Below are positions 8,470 through 18,576 of a stretch of DNA of 54,023 bases, one piece after another. Positions within the stretch are counted from its first letter, which is position 1, and each line of letters opens with the position of its first letter. The notes beneath the pieces were generated by a model that saw nothing but the letters and a program-made list of their open reading frames with translations, was not told where the DNA came from and did no database searches. The translations under genes were made by a program, and so were the position numbers. Origin of the DNA: Acidobacteriota bacterium (GTDB lineage Bacteria; Acidobacteriota; Vicinamibacteria; Vicinamibacterales; UBA8438); assembly GCA_021296515.1 (NCBI GenBank), contig JAGWAH010000002.1, positions 1-54,023 on the forward strand. The letters run 5' to 3'.

Positions 8470-10011
8470 GTGACCCATCAGACCATTCTGGTTCTCGATT
8501 TCGGATCCCAGTACACGCAGCTCATCGCCCGCCGTCTTCGCGAGCTGTCCGTTTATTCGGAGATCGTGCCGTTCAGCACCTCCGGGGAGGCCGTTCGGGC
8601 CCGCGGTGCGGCCGGCGTCATCCTGTCGGGTGGGCCGTCGAGCCTGTCGGATGCCGGCGCGCCGCGGTGCGATCCCGCAATCTTCTCGTGCGGCGTCCCG
8701 GTGCTCGGCATCTGCTATGGCATGCAGGAGATGACCGCGGCCCTCGGCGGTGACGTCGGCCAGGCGCCGGAACGCGAGTACGGGCATGCCGAGGTGACGG
8801 TACGGGAGCAGAGCGGCCTGTTCGACGGCGTCCCGAATGAGATACGGGTGTGGGCCAGCCACGGCGACGTGGTGAACGCGGCGCCGCCGGGTTTCTCCGT
8901 CGTCGCCACCAGCTCCAACGCACCGGTTGCCGGCATGACCCATGCCGCGCGCCGCCTCTACGCCTTGCTGTTTCACCCGGAGGTCGCGCACACCGAGCAT
9001 GGTGCACGCATCCTCGCGAATTTCGCCGCCGGGATCTGCGGCTGCAGCGGCGACTGGACGATGGCCTCTTTCGCCGACGAGGCGACCGCGAGAATCCGCG
9101 AGCAGATCGGCGTCCGAGGCAGGGCGGTATGCGGGTTGAGCGGCGGCGTCGACTCGACGGTGGCGGCGCTGCTCGTCCACCGCGCCATCGGTGATCGCCT
9201 GACGTGCATCTTCGTAGACAACGGCCTGCTGCGGCTGAACGAGGCCGCGCAGGTGGAGGAGCGTTTTTCGAGCCGCATGAGCCTGCCCCTGGTGTGCGAG
9301 GACGCATCCGAGCAGTTCGTCGGCGCGCTTGCCGGCGTCACCGATCCCGAACGCAAGCGCAAGATCATCGGCTCGACGTTCATCGATGTCTTCGAGTCGG
9401 TCGCCGCCCGGCTGGGCAGCTTCGACTTTCTCGCACAGGGCACGTTGTACCCCGACGTCATCGAGAGTGTGTCGATCGTCGGCCCGTCGGCCGCCATCAA
9501 GAGCCATCACAACGTGGGGGGGCTGCCGGAGCGTCTGCGGTTCTCGCTGGTCGAGCCGTTGCGCGAGCTGTTCAAGGACGAGGTCAGACAGCTCGGCCGG
9601 GAGCTGGGCCTCGACGACGAGTTCGTCTGGCGCCAGCCGTTTCCGGGCCCCGGCCTCGCGGTGCGCATCCTGGGCGAGGTGACGCCGCGCCGTCTCGATC
9701 TCCTCCGGCGGGCGGATGCCGTGGTGGCGGAGGAGGTCCGCCGGGCGGGGCTCTACCGCCGGCTCTGGCAGTCGTTCGCGGTGCTGCTGCCGCTGCGCAC
9801 CGTCGGCGTCATGGGCGACGAGCGGACCTACGAGCACACGGTGGCGATTCGTGCCGTCGAAAGCCGCGACGGCATGACCGCGGACTGGGCTCGTCTGCCG
9901 TTCGATCTGCTCGCCACCATCTCATCGCGCATCGTCAACGAGGTGCGCGGCATCAACCGGGTGGTCTACGACATCAGCTCGAAGCCACCGTCCACGATCG
10001 AGTGGGAGTAG
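8470..10011 (+). CDS. guaA: GMP synthase (glutamine-hydrolysing)
   Basis: Converts XMP to GMP using glutamine and ATP. At 513 aa it has the full two-domain family length. The N-terminal class I glutamine amidotransferase has nucleophile Cys82 in GICYGMQ and the partner His/Glu in [11 protein letters not shown]. The ATP-pyrophosphatase domain has the P-loop SGGVDS starting near Ser224. The C-terminal dimerisation part ends [11 protein letters not shown], the standard GuaA terminus. The start is GTG 8470, giving [14 protein letters not shown]. dnaE follows after 10 bp, so the two are probably cotranscribed. Confidence 0.97.
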   Translation: MTHQTILVLDFGSQYTQLIARRLRELSVYSEIVPFSTSGEAVRARGAAGVILSGGPSSLSDAGAPRCDPAIFSCGVPVLGICYGMQEMTAALGGDVGQAPEREYGHAEVTVREQSGLFDGVPNEIRVWASHGDVVNAAPPGFSVVATSSNAPVAGMTHAARRLYALLFHPEVAHTEHGARILANFAAGICGCSGDWTMASFADEATARIREQIGVRGRAVCGLSGGVDSTVAALLVHRAIGDRLTCIFVDNGLLRLNEAAQVEERFSSRMSLPLVCEDASEQFVGALAGVTDPERKRKIIGSTFIDVFESVAARLGSFDFLAQGTLYPDVIESVSIVGPSAAIKSHHNVGGLPERLRFSLVEPLRELFKDEVRQLGRELGLDDEFVWRQPFPGPGLAVRILGEVTPRRLDLLRRADAVVAEEVRRAGLYRRLWQSFAVLLPLRTVGVMGDERTYEHTVAIRAVESRDGMTADWARLPFDLLATISSRIVNEVRGINRVVYDISSKPPSTIEWE

Positions 10012-10021
10012 GCGACGCACC

Positions 10022-13000
10022 ATGGCCGACTTCGTTCACCTGCACCTGCATACGGAGTACTCGTTGCTCGACGGCGCCTGCCGCATCGGGGAGATGCTCG
10101 ACGAAGCGGTCCGCCTCGAGATGCCGGCGGTGGCGGTGACGGAACATGGGAACCTCTTTTCCGCCGTCAAGTTCCACGACGAGGCGCGCAAGCGGGGAAT
10201 CAAGCCGATCATCGGCTGCGAGGTCTACGTCGCCAACGGCGATCGGCGCAATCACAGCGGCACGCCCGGCGAGACGGCCAACCATCTCGTGCTGCTCGCA
10301 TCCGACCTCGCCGGCTACCACAACCTGATCAAGCTCGTATCGGCGGGCTACACGGAGGGCTTCTACTACAAGCCGCGCATCGACAAGGAGCTGCTGGCCG
10401 ACCATGCCGAGGGCATCATCGGACTCAGCAGTTGCCTGAAGGGGGAGGTGGCCACCCACCTGTGCCGCGATCAGGCGTCGCGAGCCCGCGAAGCCGCCGC
10501 GACGTTCCGGGACATTCTCGGCGCGAACAACTTCTTCCTGGAGATGCAGTACCAGGGCATCGACGACCAGCAGGTGGTCAATCGGGGCCTGCCGCCCATA
10601 GCCGCGGATCTGGGTCTGCCGCTCGTCTGCACGAACGACGTGCACTACCTGCGGCAGGGCGACCATCGCCCGCACGACGTGCTGCTGTGCATCGGGACCG
10701 GAAAGAACGTCGCCGACGAGAAGCGGCTGCGCTACCACGGCGACCAGTTCTACCTGAAGACGCCGGAGGAGATGGCGGCCGTTTTCGGCGATTTTCCCGA
10801 GGCGTTGCGCAATACGGTGGCCATCGCGGAGCGCTGCGACGTGGATCTGTCCGGCACCGTTCACCGGCTGCCGAACTTCGACGTGCCGGCGCCGTTCGAG
10901 TCCCCGGAGGACTACTTCGCCAGCGTGGCGCGCGACGGCTTCGACGAGCGCCGCCCGCGGCTGCAGGCCCTGCGCGAGCGGGGCGCGCTGCGGTACGACG
11001 TCGAGCAGTACGAGCGGCGGTTGGCCTACGAGATCGAGATGATCCGGAAGATGGGTTACGCGGGGTACTTCCTCATCGTCTGGGACTTCATCCGCTACGC
11101 CCGCGAGCGGGGAATCCCGGTCGGGCCGGGCCGCGGATCGGCGGCCGGCAGCCTCGTCGCCTACTGCATGCGGATCACGGACGTCGACCCACTGGAACTG
11201 GACCTGATCTTCGAGCGCTTTCTCAACCCGGAGCGGGTGTCCCTGCCCGACATCGACATCGACTTCTGCGAGCGGCGGCGCGGCGAGGTGATCGAGTACG
11301 TGACGCGCAAGTACGGACGCGAGAACGTGGCCCAGATCATCACGTTCGGCACGATGAAGGCACGGGCGGTCGTACGCGACGTCGGGCGGACTCTCGGCAT
11401 GTCCTATGCCGAAGTCGACCGGGTGGCGAAGCAGATCCCCCAGACCCTCGACATGACGCTCGCCAAGGCGCTCGAGGAGAACCCGACGCTCGGGGAGATG
11501 CAGCGGACCACGCCGCAGGTGAAGGAGTTGCTCGACGTTGCACAGCGGCTCGAAGGGGTCACCCGGCACGCCTCGGTACATGCCGCGGGGGTGGTGATCG
11601 CTCCGGCCCCGATCACCGAGTTCGCTCCGCTCTACAAGAAGGACGACATCGTCACCACGCAGTGGGCCATGAACGAGGTCGAGCGCATCGGCCTCCTCAA
11701 GATGGATTTTCTCGGCCTCAGCACACTGACGCTGTTGCACGACGCGGTGGATCACATCCGGCGCTCGACCGGCGAGACGATCCGGCTGGATGCGATTCCG
11801 CTCGACGACGAGAAGGCTTACCGGCTGTTCGGCAGCGGGCAGACCCTCGGCATTTTCCAGTTCGAGAGCTCCGGCATGCGCGAGACGCTGCGCAAGGCCA
11901 AGCCGCAGCGGTTCGAGGACCTGATCGCCTTGAACGCGCTCTACCGCCCGGGCCCGCTGGGCGCCGGCGTCATCGACACCTTCATCGACCGCAAGGACGG
12001 CAGGGAGGAGATCGCCTACGACACGCCGAAGCTCGAGCCGATTCTGCACGGCACCTACGGCGTGATCGCCTACCAGGAGCAGGTCATGCGCATCGCCAGC
12101 GACCTGGCCGGCTTCACGATGGGCGAGGCCGACGTGCTGCGCAAGGCGATGGGCAAGAAGATCGCGTCGGTGATGGAGGCGCAGCGCGAGAAGTTTCTGA
12201 CCGGTGCGGTCGAGCGGGGTCTCGCCGCGGAGGTCGCCAGGAAGATCTGGGACCTGATGGAGTACTTCGCCGGCTACGGGTTCAACAAGAGCCATTCGGC
12301 GGCGTACGCGCTCCTCGCCTACCAGACCGCGTACCTGAAAGCGAATTACCCGGCGTGCTTCATGGCCGCGCTGCTGACGATCGAGCGGCAGAACACCGAC
12401 AAGGTCGCCCTGTATCTGGGCGAGTGCCGGGATCTCGGGGTGCCGGTCCTGCCCCCCGACGTCAACGAAAGCGAGTGGGCGTTCACCGTGACGCCGGCGG
12501 GCGTGCGCTTCGGGCTCGGCGCGATCAAGAACGTCGGCGACGGCGCGGTCGAGTCGATTCTCGCGGCGCGCCGGGGGTCCGGACGGCTCACGTCGCTGAA
12601 CCGGCTGTGCGAGGACGTGGACCTGCGGCTGGTCAACAAGCGGGTCCTGGAGAGCCTCGTCAAGGCGGGCGCGTTCGACGGCCTTTGCGGAGACGACGCT
12701 GCGAGCGGCAACGGCGCCGGCCGGCGCCGGCGTTCGGCGCAGCTTCTCGCGGCGGTCGACGGCGCGATCGAGCACGGCAGCCGGCGCCAGCGGAACCGCG
12801 ACTGCGGGCAGCACGAGCTGTTCGGAGAATCGGAAGCGGTTCAGGCGGACGGAACCGCGATGCGGCTGCCGGACGTGCCGCCGTGGACCGAGGGTGAGCA
12901 GCTCGCGTGCGAGAAGGAGGCGCTCGGCCTGTACCTCAGCGGCCATCCCATCGACCGGTTCCGCAGGGAGCTCGACCGGGCCGGTGTGCGCTCGATCGAG

Positions 13001-13522
13001 TCCCTGGACCAGCCCGCGGCGTCGGCCACGGTCGCCGGCATCGTCAGCCAGCGGCGGGACCTGAAGACGAAGAAGGGCGATCCGATGGCCGTGATCACCC
13101 TCGAGGACCGCGCGGGACGCCTCGAAGCCGTCGTCTTTCCGGAGGCATTCCGCAAGTACGGCCGGCTGCTGGGGGTGGACGCCCTGGTCACCGTCAACGG
13201 CAAGCTGGAAATCGACGAGGATACGGCCCGGCTGATCGCGAGCGAAGTGCGTCCGGTGGACGCCCTGTTGAGCGCCGCCGGTCGGCCGCTGGCGATCCGC
13301 CTGGCGGCCCCGCCGGCGGACCGGACCACCCTGGAGGCCCTCAGGGATGTCTTCGGGCGCCATCCCGGCAACGGACGCGTCGCCCTGGAGATCGAGCTCC
13401 GCGGCCAGAGCCCGCCGTTGCGGGTGCGCGCGCGCCTGAATCGCGTCCGCGTGCAGCCGTCGGATCGACTGGCGGAGGATGTCGAGAAGGTGTGTGGAAA
13501 GGGCGCCGTCTCGTGGGGCTAG
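10022..13522 (+). CDS. dnaE: DNA polymerase III alpha subunit
   Basis: The replicative polymerase (DnaE class, 1166 aa). The N-terminal PHP domain begins FVHLHLHTEYSLLDGA. The palm has the catalytic aspartates at about 410 and 412 (PDIDIDFCERRR) and 562 (LLKMDFLGL). Finger and helix-hairpin-helix regions follow, then an OB-fold domain (SATVAGIVSQRRDLKTKKG) after residue ~1000. The PHP metal-ligand motif looks intact (HLHLHTEYS), so proofreading or pyrophosphatase activity there cannot be excluded. It follows guaA by 10 bp and overlaps recJ by 10 bp. Confidence 0.97.
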   Translation: MADFVHLHLHTEYSLLDGACRIGEMLDEAVRLEMPAVAVTEHGNLFSAVKFHDEARKRGIKPIIGCEVYVANGDRRNHSGTPGETANHLVLLASDLAGYHNLIKLVSAGYTEGFYYKPRIDKELLADHAEGIIGLSSCLKGEVATHLCRDQASRAREAAATFRDILGANNFFLEMQYQGIDDQQVVNRGLPPIAADLGLPLVCTNDVHYLRQGDHRPHDVLLCIGTGKNVADEKRLRYHGDQFYLKTPEEMAAVFGDFPEALRNTVAIAERCDVDLSGTVHRLPNFDVPAPFESPEDYFASVARDGFDERRPRLQALRERGALRYDVEQYERRLAYEIEMIRKMGYAGYFLIVWDFIRYARERGIPVGPGRGSAAGSLVAYCMRITDVDPLELDLIFERFLNPERVSLPDIDIDFCERRRGEVIEYVTRKYGRENVAQIITFGTMKARAVVRDVGRTLGMSYAEVDRVAKQIPQTLDMTLAKALEENPTLGEMQRTTPQVKELLDVAQRLEGVTRHASVHAAGVVIAPAPITEFAPLYKKDDIVTTQWAMNEVERIGLLKMDFLGLSTLTLLHDAVDHIRRSTGETIRLDAIPLDDEKAYRLFGSGQTLGIFQFESSGMRETLRKAKPQRFEDLIALNALYRPGPLGAGVIDTFIDRKDGREEIAYDTPKLEPILHGTYGVIAYQEQVMRIASDLAGFTMGEADVLRKAMGKKIASVMEAQREKFLTGAVERGLAAEVARKIWDLMEYFAGYGFNKSHSAAYALLAYQTAYLKANYPACFMAALLTIERQNTDKVALYLGECRDLGVPVLPPDVNESEWAFTVTPAGVRFGLGAIKNVGDGAVESILAARRGSGRLTSLNRLCEDVDLRLVNKRVLESLVKAGAFDGLCGDDAASGNGAGRRRRSAQLLAAVDGAIEHGSRRQRNRDCGQHELFGESEAVQADGTAMRLPDVPPWTEGEQLACEKEALGLYLSGHPIDRFRRELDRAGVRSIESLDQPAASATVAGIVSQRRDLKTKKGDPMAVITLEDRAGRLEAVVFPEAFRKYGRLLGVDALVTVNGKLEIDEDTARLIASEVRPVDALLSAAGRPLAIRLAAPPADRTTLEALRDVFGRHPGNGRVALEIELRGQSPPLRVRARLNRVRVQPSDRLAEDVEKVCGKGAVSWG

Positions 13523-15327
13523 CGCGACCTGACGACGGTGGCGCCGGGAGTCTCGCAGACGAGAAGACCCTGCGGCGCGGGCGGCCGGCCCCGGCGAGCG
13601 ACGAGACGGCGCTGCGGGGGGCGGTCTGGCGCCGCCTGGAGTGCGACGTCCCGGCGGCGGAACGACTCCGCCGGGAGCTGTCGGTGCACCCCCTCGTAGC
13701 CCGTCTGCTCGTTCAGCGCGGCCTCTCGGACCCCGACGCGGCGCGCCGGTTCCTGCACCCCAGCCTCGACGATCTGCACGACCCGTCTCGTCTCACGGAC
13801 CTCGACCGCGCCGTCGATCGGCTTCTCCGCGCCGTGGCGCGACGCGAACCGATCGCCGTGCACGGCGACTACGATGCCGATGGAGTCAGTGCCACCGTCA
13901 TGCTGCGGCGCACCCTCGAGCGGCTGGAGGGTGACGTGACGCATTTCATCCCCGAGCGCCTGCAGGACGGCTATGGGCTGCACGCCGAGACGGTCGAGCG
14001 TCTGCATGCGCAGGGTATTCGGGTGATGGTGTCGGTGGACTGCGGCATTCGCAGCATGGGCGCGGCCAGGCGCGCCGGCGAGTTGGGTCTCGATCTGATC
14101 GTCACGGACCACCACGAGCCGGACGCGGTCATTCCACCGGCGTTCGCGGTGCTCAATCCGCGCCGGCCCGACTGCCCCTACCCCGACAAGGACCTGGCCG
14201 GGGTCGGCGTGACGTTCAAGCTCGTGCAGGCGCTGTGCCGGCGTACCGGCCGCACGCCCTGGCTGCAGGGCTTCGTCAAGCTGGCGGCCATCGGCACGCT
14301 TGCCGACGCGGTACCGCTGCGGGGCGAGAACCGCGTTCTGGCCCGGGTCGGGCTCGATCGCCTGTCCGCGGGGCCCCACACGGTAGGGCTGCAGGCGTTG
14401 CTGGAGGCGAGCGGACTGACCGGGCGCAGGATCGCCAGCGACGACGTGGCGTTCCAGGTGGCGCCGCGCATCAACGCGGCCGGCCGCATGAGCTCGGCGG
14501 ATCTCGCGGCCCGGCTCCTGCTGGCGACGGGCGCCGCGGCGGCAGGAGAAGCACGGGAGCTGGCCGGTTCGCTGGACGCCGAGAACGCGCGGCGGCGCGA
14601 AGAGGAGAGCGCGATCGTGGCCGATGCCCGCAAGGTCATCGAACGCGATCCCGACATCGGCGCCCAGAACCTGCTGGTGGTGTGGGCCGACGGCTGGCAC
14701 CGCGGCGTGATCGGGATCGTGGCGTCGAAGCTCGTCGAGACGTTCGGCCGGCCGGCGATCGTGCTGTCGGTGGACGGGGATGAAGCACACGGCTCGGGCA
14801 GGAGCATTCCGGGATTCGATCTCCTCGCTGCGCTGGAGCACAGCGCCGACCTGTTCGTGCGCTTCGGGGGGCACAAGCAGGCGGCCGGCATGGCGATCGA
14901 GTCGCGGCGCCTGAAGGAGATGCGGCGCCGGCTGGCCGCCTACGCCAACGAGCGGCTCGATCCGCAGGATCTGGTGCCGCGGCTGACTGTGGATGCCCCG
15001 TTGGCGCTCACGGACGTGCGCGAGGGGCTGCTTCGAGATCTGGCCGAGCTGGAGCCGTTCGGCAGAGGAAACCTGCGGCCCGTGTTCCAGGCCGCACCGG
15101 TCGAGGTTTCGGAGGGTCCTCACACGATGAAGCAGAACCACCTCCGCATGACGATCCGGCAGGGACGCGCGGCGTTTCCGGCCGTTGCCTGGAGAGCGGC
15201 CCGGAGAGCCGCCGTCCTCGAGCGGCACCGCTCCCGGCTGAGCCTGGCGTTCTCGCTCGACCGGAGCACGTACAGGGGAAACGAGTTCATTCAGTTGCGC
15301 GTTGCCGACGCGGTCGGGCTAGAGTGA
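13513..15327 (+). CDS. recJ: Single-stranded-DNA-specific exonuclease RecJ
   Basis: A 5'-3' single-strand exonuclease of recombination and mismatch repair. The DHH phosphoesterase motifs are clear: HGDYDADG (~117-124), TDHHEPD with DHH at ~199-201, GSGRSIPGFDL, and the DHHA1 motif FGGHKQAAGMAI. At 604 aa it fits the family. I start at GTG 13513, which overlaps the dnaE stop and has GGAAAGGG about 8 nt upstream. The frame is open much further left, but that is dnaE in another frame. An in-frame GTG at 13492 is a less likely alternative. The next gene begins 4 bp after the stop. Confidence 0.94.
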   Translation: MGLARPDDGGAGSLADEKTLRRGRPAPASDETALRGAVWRRLECDVPAAERLRRELSVHPLVARLLVQRGLSDPDAARRFLHPSLDDLHDPSRLTDLDRAVDRLLRAVARREPIAVHGDYDADGVSATVMLRRTLERLEGDVTHFIPERLQDGYGLHAETVERLHAQGIRVMVSVDCGIRSMGAARRAGELGLDLIVTDHHEPDAVIPPAFAVLNPRRPDCPYPDKDLAGVGVTFKLVQALCRRTGRTPWLQGFVKLAAIGTLADAVPLRGENRVLARVGLDRLSAGPHTVGLQALLEASGLTGRRIASDDVAFQVAPRINAAGRMSSADLAARLLLATGAAAAGEARELAGSLDAENARRREEESAIVADARKVIERDPDIGAQNLLVVWADGWHRGVIGIVASKLVETFGRPAIVLSVDGDEAHGSGRSIPGFDLLAALEHSADLFVRFGGHKQAAGMAIESRRLKEMRRRLAAYANERLDPQDLVPRLTVDAPLALTDVREGLLRDLAELEPFGRGNLRPVFQAAPVEVSEGPHTMKQNHLRMTIRQGRAAFPAVAWRAARRAAVLERHRSRLSLAFSLDRSTYRGNEFIQLRVADAVGLE

Positions 15328-15331
15328 AGAG

Positions 15332-17692
15332 ATGGCCTTGTGGCAACGTCCAGCCCGGGTAGCGCTCGCGTCCTTCGCGGTGACGTTCGGTATCACGTTG
15401 CTGTACAGCATGTCCGAACGGACGGCTCCGCCCGCTGCACCCGCGGGCGCCCCGGCCGACCCGAGGGCCGTGATTGCGAGCCGCGGTGCGCGCATCACGC
15501 TCGGCGACGGTTCGGTGATCGTGGCGGATCGGCAGTTCGCCTATGACGACGGTTCGGCCCGGCTGGTCGGCGTCGAGGTCATCGTGCCCGCCGGTGAGGA
15601 TCGAACCGACTTCCGGATCCGCAGCGGCGAAGCGTCCGGCGTCGAGGAGACGGGGGAGTGGCGGCTGTCCGGTACGGTGACGATCCAGACGGGGGACGGG
15701 CTCACCGGGAGTACCTCGGAGGCGTCGTATGCCGATGCTACCGGCGTCGTCGTCATGCCCGAGCCCGCCGCGTTCGAACAGGGCTGGATGCGCCTGGCGG
15801 GCGATGGCGCACGCTACGACCGGCGGCGCGGGGTCGTGCACCTGGAGCGGCGTGCGGTCGTGGAGCTGCAGATCGGATCGGACGGCGACGCGCCGCCGGG
15901 CGTCCGGATCGCCGCGGACGACGCCGAGGTGGACCGGCTTGCCGGCGTCATGCGGTTCCGGCACGCCGTCACGGTCGAAGCGGGCGAGCGCCGCATGCGG
16001 TCGGACGAGGTAGTCGTGCGCTTCGATCCCGACGCGTCGCGCCTCGACGCGATCGAGTTGAGCGGAAGTGCGCGCGTGCTCGGTCGGAACGGCGGGGAAA
16101 CCGATCTCCGGGAGATGTCCGCCGAGAGGATTGGCGTCGCCTACCGGGACAGCGAGCTGGAGCGCGCCGTCCTGTCCGGCGACTCCCGGATTCTGGGAAG
16201 CGACGCGGGACCGGGACGGCTCCGCGACCTGTCGGCGCCGGAGATCGCCGTCGACTACGGCGGCGGCGCACCCGAGCGGGTGGCGCTGGACGGGGGGGGG
16301 CGTCTCGAGCTCTTCGGTGATCCGCCCGGCGCACGCGGATTGACGATTGCCGGACGCTCGATGGACGTGGCGTTGCCGAGGGGCGGCGCGGCAGTGGACG
16401 AGCTGCAGGCGCGCGGGGGAGTGACGCTCGAGTTTCCCGCGCAGGAGGGCTCCGTCCGTCGCATCCGGGCGCAGACTCTGGAGATCGGCCGCGACGCCGG
16501 CGACGGGGAGCGGACATCGGCCCCGGCGGTCGAGCCGCCCCCTCCCTCGACCACCCGCGCGGGTGGCGTCGCACCCGGCAGCGATGCGCTTCCGGCCGGC
16601 GCCGTTGCGACCGGGGTCGAGGTTCGCGCGAGCGACGGTGCGCCGGGGAGCGAACTGCTCGCGGTGTTCGACGGTAACGTCGAGATGCGGGAATCCGACG
16701 CACCGCCGGCGGCCGCCGCGGACGACCGCGTCATGCGGGCGGATCGGCTGGATTCCGTTCTGTCGGAAGGGCTTGCGCAGTTGACGCAGACGCGTTTCAG
16801 CGGAAACGTCAGGCTGGAGTCGGGACGTATCAGGGCGGAGGCCGACGAGGCGGTCTATGCGCCGGACGCCGCGCTGTTCACGCTGCTCGTGTCGGACGCG
16901 ACGGATCGAACGCCACGCCTCGACGACCAGCGCGGATTCGTGCAGGCGGAGACGATTGCCATCGGTCTCGACGGCCCGAACATCGAGGCGATCCGCGACG
17001 TCAAGGGCGTGCTGGCCGCGGCGGAGGCTGACGGCTCGACCACCTCCGTGCGTCCCGGGCTCTTCGCCGCGGGGCCGCCGATACACTTCGTGGCGGGGCG
17101 GTTCGTCTACGACGCCGCGCAGTCCCTGGCGACGTATTCGGACGGCGCCCGGTTGTGGCAGGGCTCCACCGAGTTCCGCGGCCAGACCGTACTCATCGAC
17201 GAAACGACAGGAGACATCTCCGCCGAGGGATCCGTGCGCACCCGCACGACCATGCTGCAGAACGACGAGACGATCGACGACGTCGTGGAAACGACCACCG
17301 AGGGACGCGCCGGGACGCTGTTCTTCGACAATCGGAGCCGCCAGGCCAACTACACGGTGGATGCCCTGCTGAGCAGCCCGGGGTTCACGCTCGGCGGCGA
17401 TGCCATCGAGCTGTTCCTCCACGATGACGCTCGCACGTTGGCTCGGATCGAGGCCGACGGGGACGTCGCGCTCGATCTGGAGACCCGCAGCGTGACCGGC
17501 GGCACGCTGACCTACGACGACCGCGACGGCCGTTACGACCTGACCGGCGATCCGGTTCGGGTCATCGAAGAGATGGAGGACGAGTGTCGAGAGACCACGG
17601 GACGGACCGTGACGTTCTACGCGAGTGGGCAATCGATATCCGCCGACGGGCAGTCCGCCGAGCGGACCGCCTCCACGAGCGAGAGATGTTGA
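15332..17692 (+). CDS. LptC/LptA-type LPS transport protein (large, membrane-anchored)
   Basis: A 786-aa protein with one N-terminal anchor (~10-27, [17 protein letters not shown]) followed almost entirely by beta-jellyroll-type repeats of the LptC/LptA (OstA) kind. Alternating segments such as [45 protein letters not shown] and [21 protein letters not shown] are the usual signature. LptC and LptA form the periplasmic bridge that carries LPS to LptD. LptC is normally ~190 aa and LptA ~185 aa, so this polypeptide is long enough for several stacked domains. Low-complexity stretches sit near 395-420. lptB follows 40 bp downstream, supporting the role. The exact split between LptC-like and LptA-like modules cannot be set by eye. 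Confidence 0.75.
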   Translation: MALWQRPARVALASFAVTFGITLLYSMSERTAPPAAPAGAPADPRAVIASRGARITLGDGSVIVADRQFAYDDGSARLVGVEVIVPAGEDRTDFRIRSGEASGVEETGEWRLSGTVTIQTGDGLTGSTSEASYADATGVVVMPEPAAFEQGWMRLAGDGARYDRRRGVVHLERRAVVELQIGSDGDAPPGVRIAADDAEVDRLAGVMRFRHAVTVEAGERRMRSDEVVVRFDPDASRLDAIELSGSARVLGRNGGETDLREMSAERIGVAYRDSELERAVLSGDSRILGSDAGPGRLRDLSAPEIAVDYGGGAPERVALDGGGRLELFGDPPGARGLTIAGRSMDVALPRGGAAVDELQARGGVTLEFPAQEGSVRRIRAQTLEIGRDAGDGERTSAPAVEPPPPSTTRAGGVAPGSDALPAGAVATGVEVRASDGAPGSELLAVFDGNVEMRESDAPPAAAADDRVMRADRLDSVLSEGLAQLTQTRFSGNVRLESGRIRAEADEAVYAPDAALFTLLVSDATDRTPRLDDQRGFVQAETIAIGLDGPNIEAIRDVKGVLAAAEADGSTTSVRPGLFAAGPPIHFVAGRFVYDAAQSLATYSDGARLWQGSTEFRGQTVLIDETTGDISAEGSVRTRTTMLQNDETIDDVVETTTEGRAGTLFFDNRSRQANYTVDALLSSPGFTLGGDAIELFLHDDARTLARIEADGDVALDLETRSVTGGTLTYDDRDGRYDLTGDPVRVIEEMEDECRETTGRTVTFYASGQSISADGQSAERTASTSERC

Positions 17693-17732
17693 CCGGAGTC
17701 CCTGGCCTGGAGCGAATCGAAGCGTCCGAATC

Positions 17733-18458
17733 ATGGCACTCCTCAAGACGCTCGCGCTGACGAAGTCGTACGGCAGGCGAACCGTCGTGCGCGACGTGAG
17801 CCTGGATGTGCGCCCCGGCGAGGTGGTCGGGTTGCTGGGACCGAACGGCGCCGGCAAGACGACGACCTTCTACATGGTGGTCGGGCTCACGGCTCCCGAT
17901 TCGGGCCGCGTGGTGCTCGACGGGCAGGACATAACCGACGATCCGATGTACGTCAGGGCCAAGAAGGGGATCGGCTATCTCCCGCAGGAGCCGTCCGTCT
18001 TTCGCGGGCTCACGGTGGAGCAGAACGTCCTGGCGATCCTCGAGACGCTGAAGCTCTCTCGCGCCGAACGGCGCCGCCGAGCGGCCGAGCTGCTGGCGGA
18101 GCTCAACCTGACGCCGCTGGCCGCGGCGCGGGCGCACTCGCTGTCCGGCGGCGAGCGGCGCCGCGTCGAGATTACCCGGGCGCTCGTGATGTCACCCTCC
18201 TTCATGCTCCTCGACGAGCCTTTCGCCGGGATCGACCCGATTGCCGTGAGCGACATCCAGGCGATCATCTTTCACCTGAAGGAACGCGGGATCGGGGTTC
18301 TGATGACGGATCACAACGTGCGCGAGACGCTGCGGATCACCGACCGCGCCTGCATCATTCACGACGGAGGCGTGTTCAGGAGCGGGACGCCGGAGGAGCT
18401 GGCAAGCGACGAAGAGGTCAAGCGCATCTATCTGGGCGCGGGATTTCGTTTGGACTAA
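17733..18458 (+). CDS. lptB: LPS export ABC transporter ATP-binding protein LptB
   Basis: The cytoplasmic ATPase that powers LPS extraction by LptF/LptG (241 aa). It has Walker [10 protein letters not shown] (~36-44), the Q-loop in YLPQEPSVF, the signature [11 protein letters not shown] (~137), Walker B LLDEPF with D161 and E162, and the switch His in [10 protein letters not shown]. The sequence [13 protein letters not shown] is typical of LptB. I start at ATG 17733 (MALLKTL); an upstream in-frame extension to 17625 would run into the previous gene. The lptC/A-lptB-rpoN order matches the conserved cluster of many Gram-negatives. Confidence 0.96.
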   Translation: MALLKTLALTKSYGRRTVVRDVSLDVRPGEVVGLLGPNGAGKTTTFYMVVGLTAPDSGRVVLDGQDITDDPMYVRAKKGIGYLPQEPSVFRGLTVEQNVLAILETLKLSRAERRRRAAELLAELNLTPLAAARAHSLSGGERRRVEITRALVMSPSFMLLDEPFAGIDPIAVSDIQAIIFHLKERGIGVLMTDHNVRETLRITDRACIIHDGGVFRSGTPEELASDEEVKRIYLGAGFRLD

Positions 18459-18481
18459 GATCGAAGAGGCGTTCCGGGTCG

Positions 18482-18570
18482 CCAGGAGTCTGCGCCGTAG
18501 CACGGGGCAGACTCCTGGTCGGGCCCGGTTGGGCGGCAATCGGAGCCGGAGGCGACGATTGTCGGGCCAG
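18482..18570 (+). repeat. Interspersed palindromic repeat, copy B
   Basis: It opens with a 17-bp stem (18482-18518, one mismatch, AGC loop; arm CCAGGAGTCTGCGCCGT). Then come GGCCCGGTTGGGCGGCAAT and CGGAG, ending CGACGATTGTCGGGCC near 18568. The second module can fold by pairing GGCCCG with CGGGCC and CAATCG with CGATTG. The copy fills the lptB-rpoN gap and ends 7-9 bp before the rpoN start. Confidence 0.88.
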
Positions 18571-18576
18571 GCATCG

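Noticed and set aside
9974-13363. Long open frame of 1129 codons antisense to dnaE
   Set aside because: It mirrors dnaE, has low-complexity Arg/Ala/Gly/His composition and no recognisable domain; long antisense frames are expected at this GC content. The same applies to 15287-17857, 31632-33791 and 33914-36469 on the minus strand.
13492-13512. recJ start at GTG 13492
   Set aside because: The later GTG 13513 has a good GGAAAGGG at the right distance; the earlier one has no comparable site.
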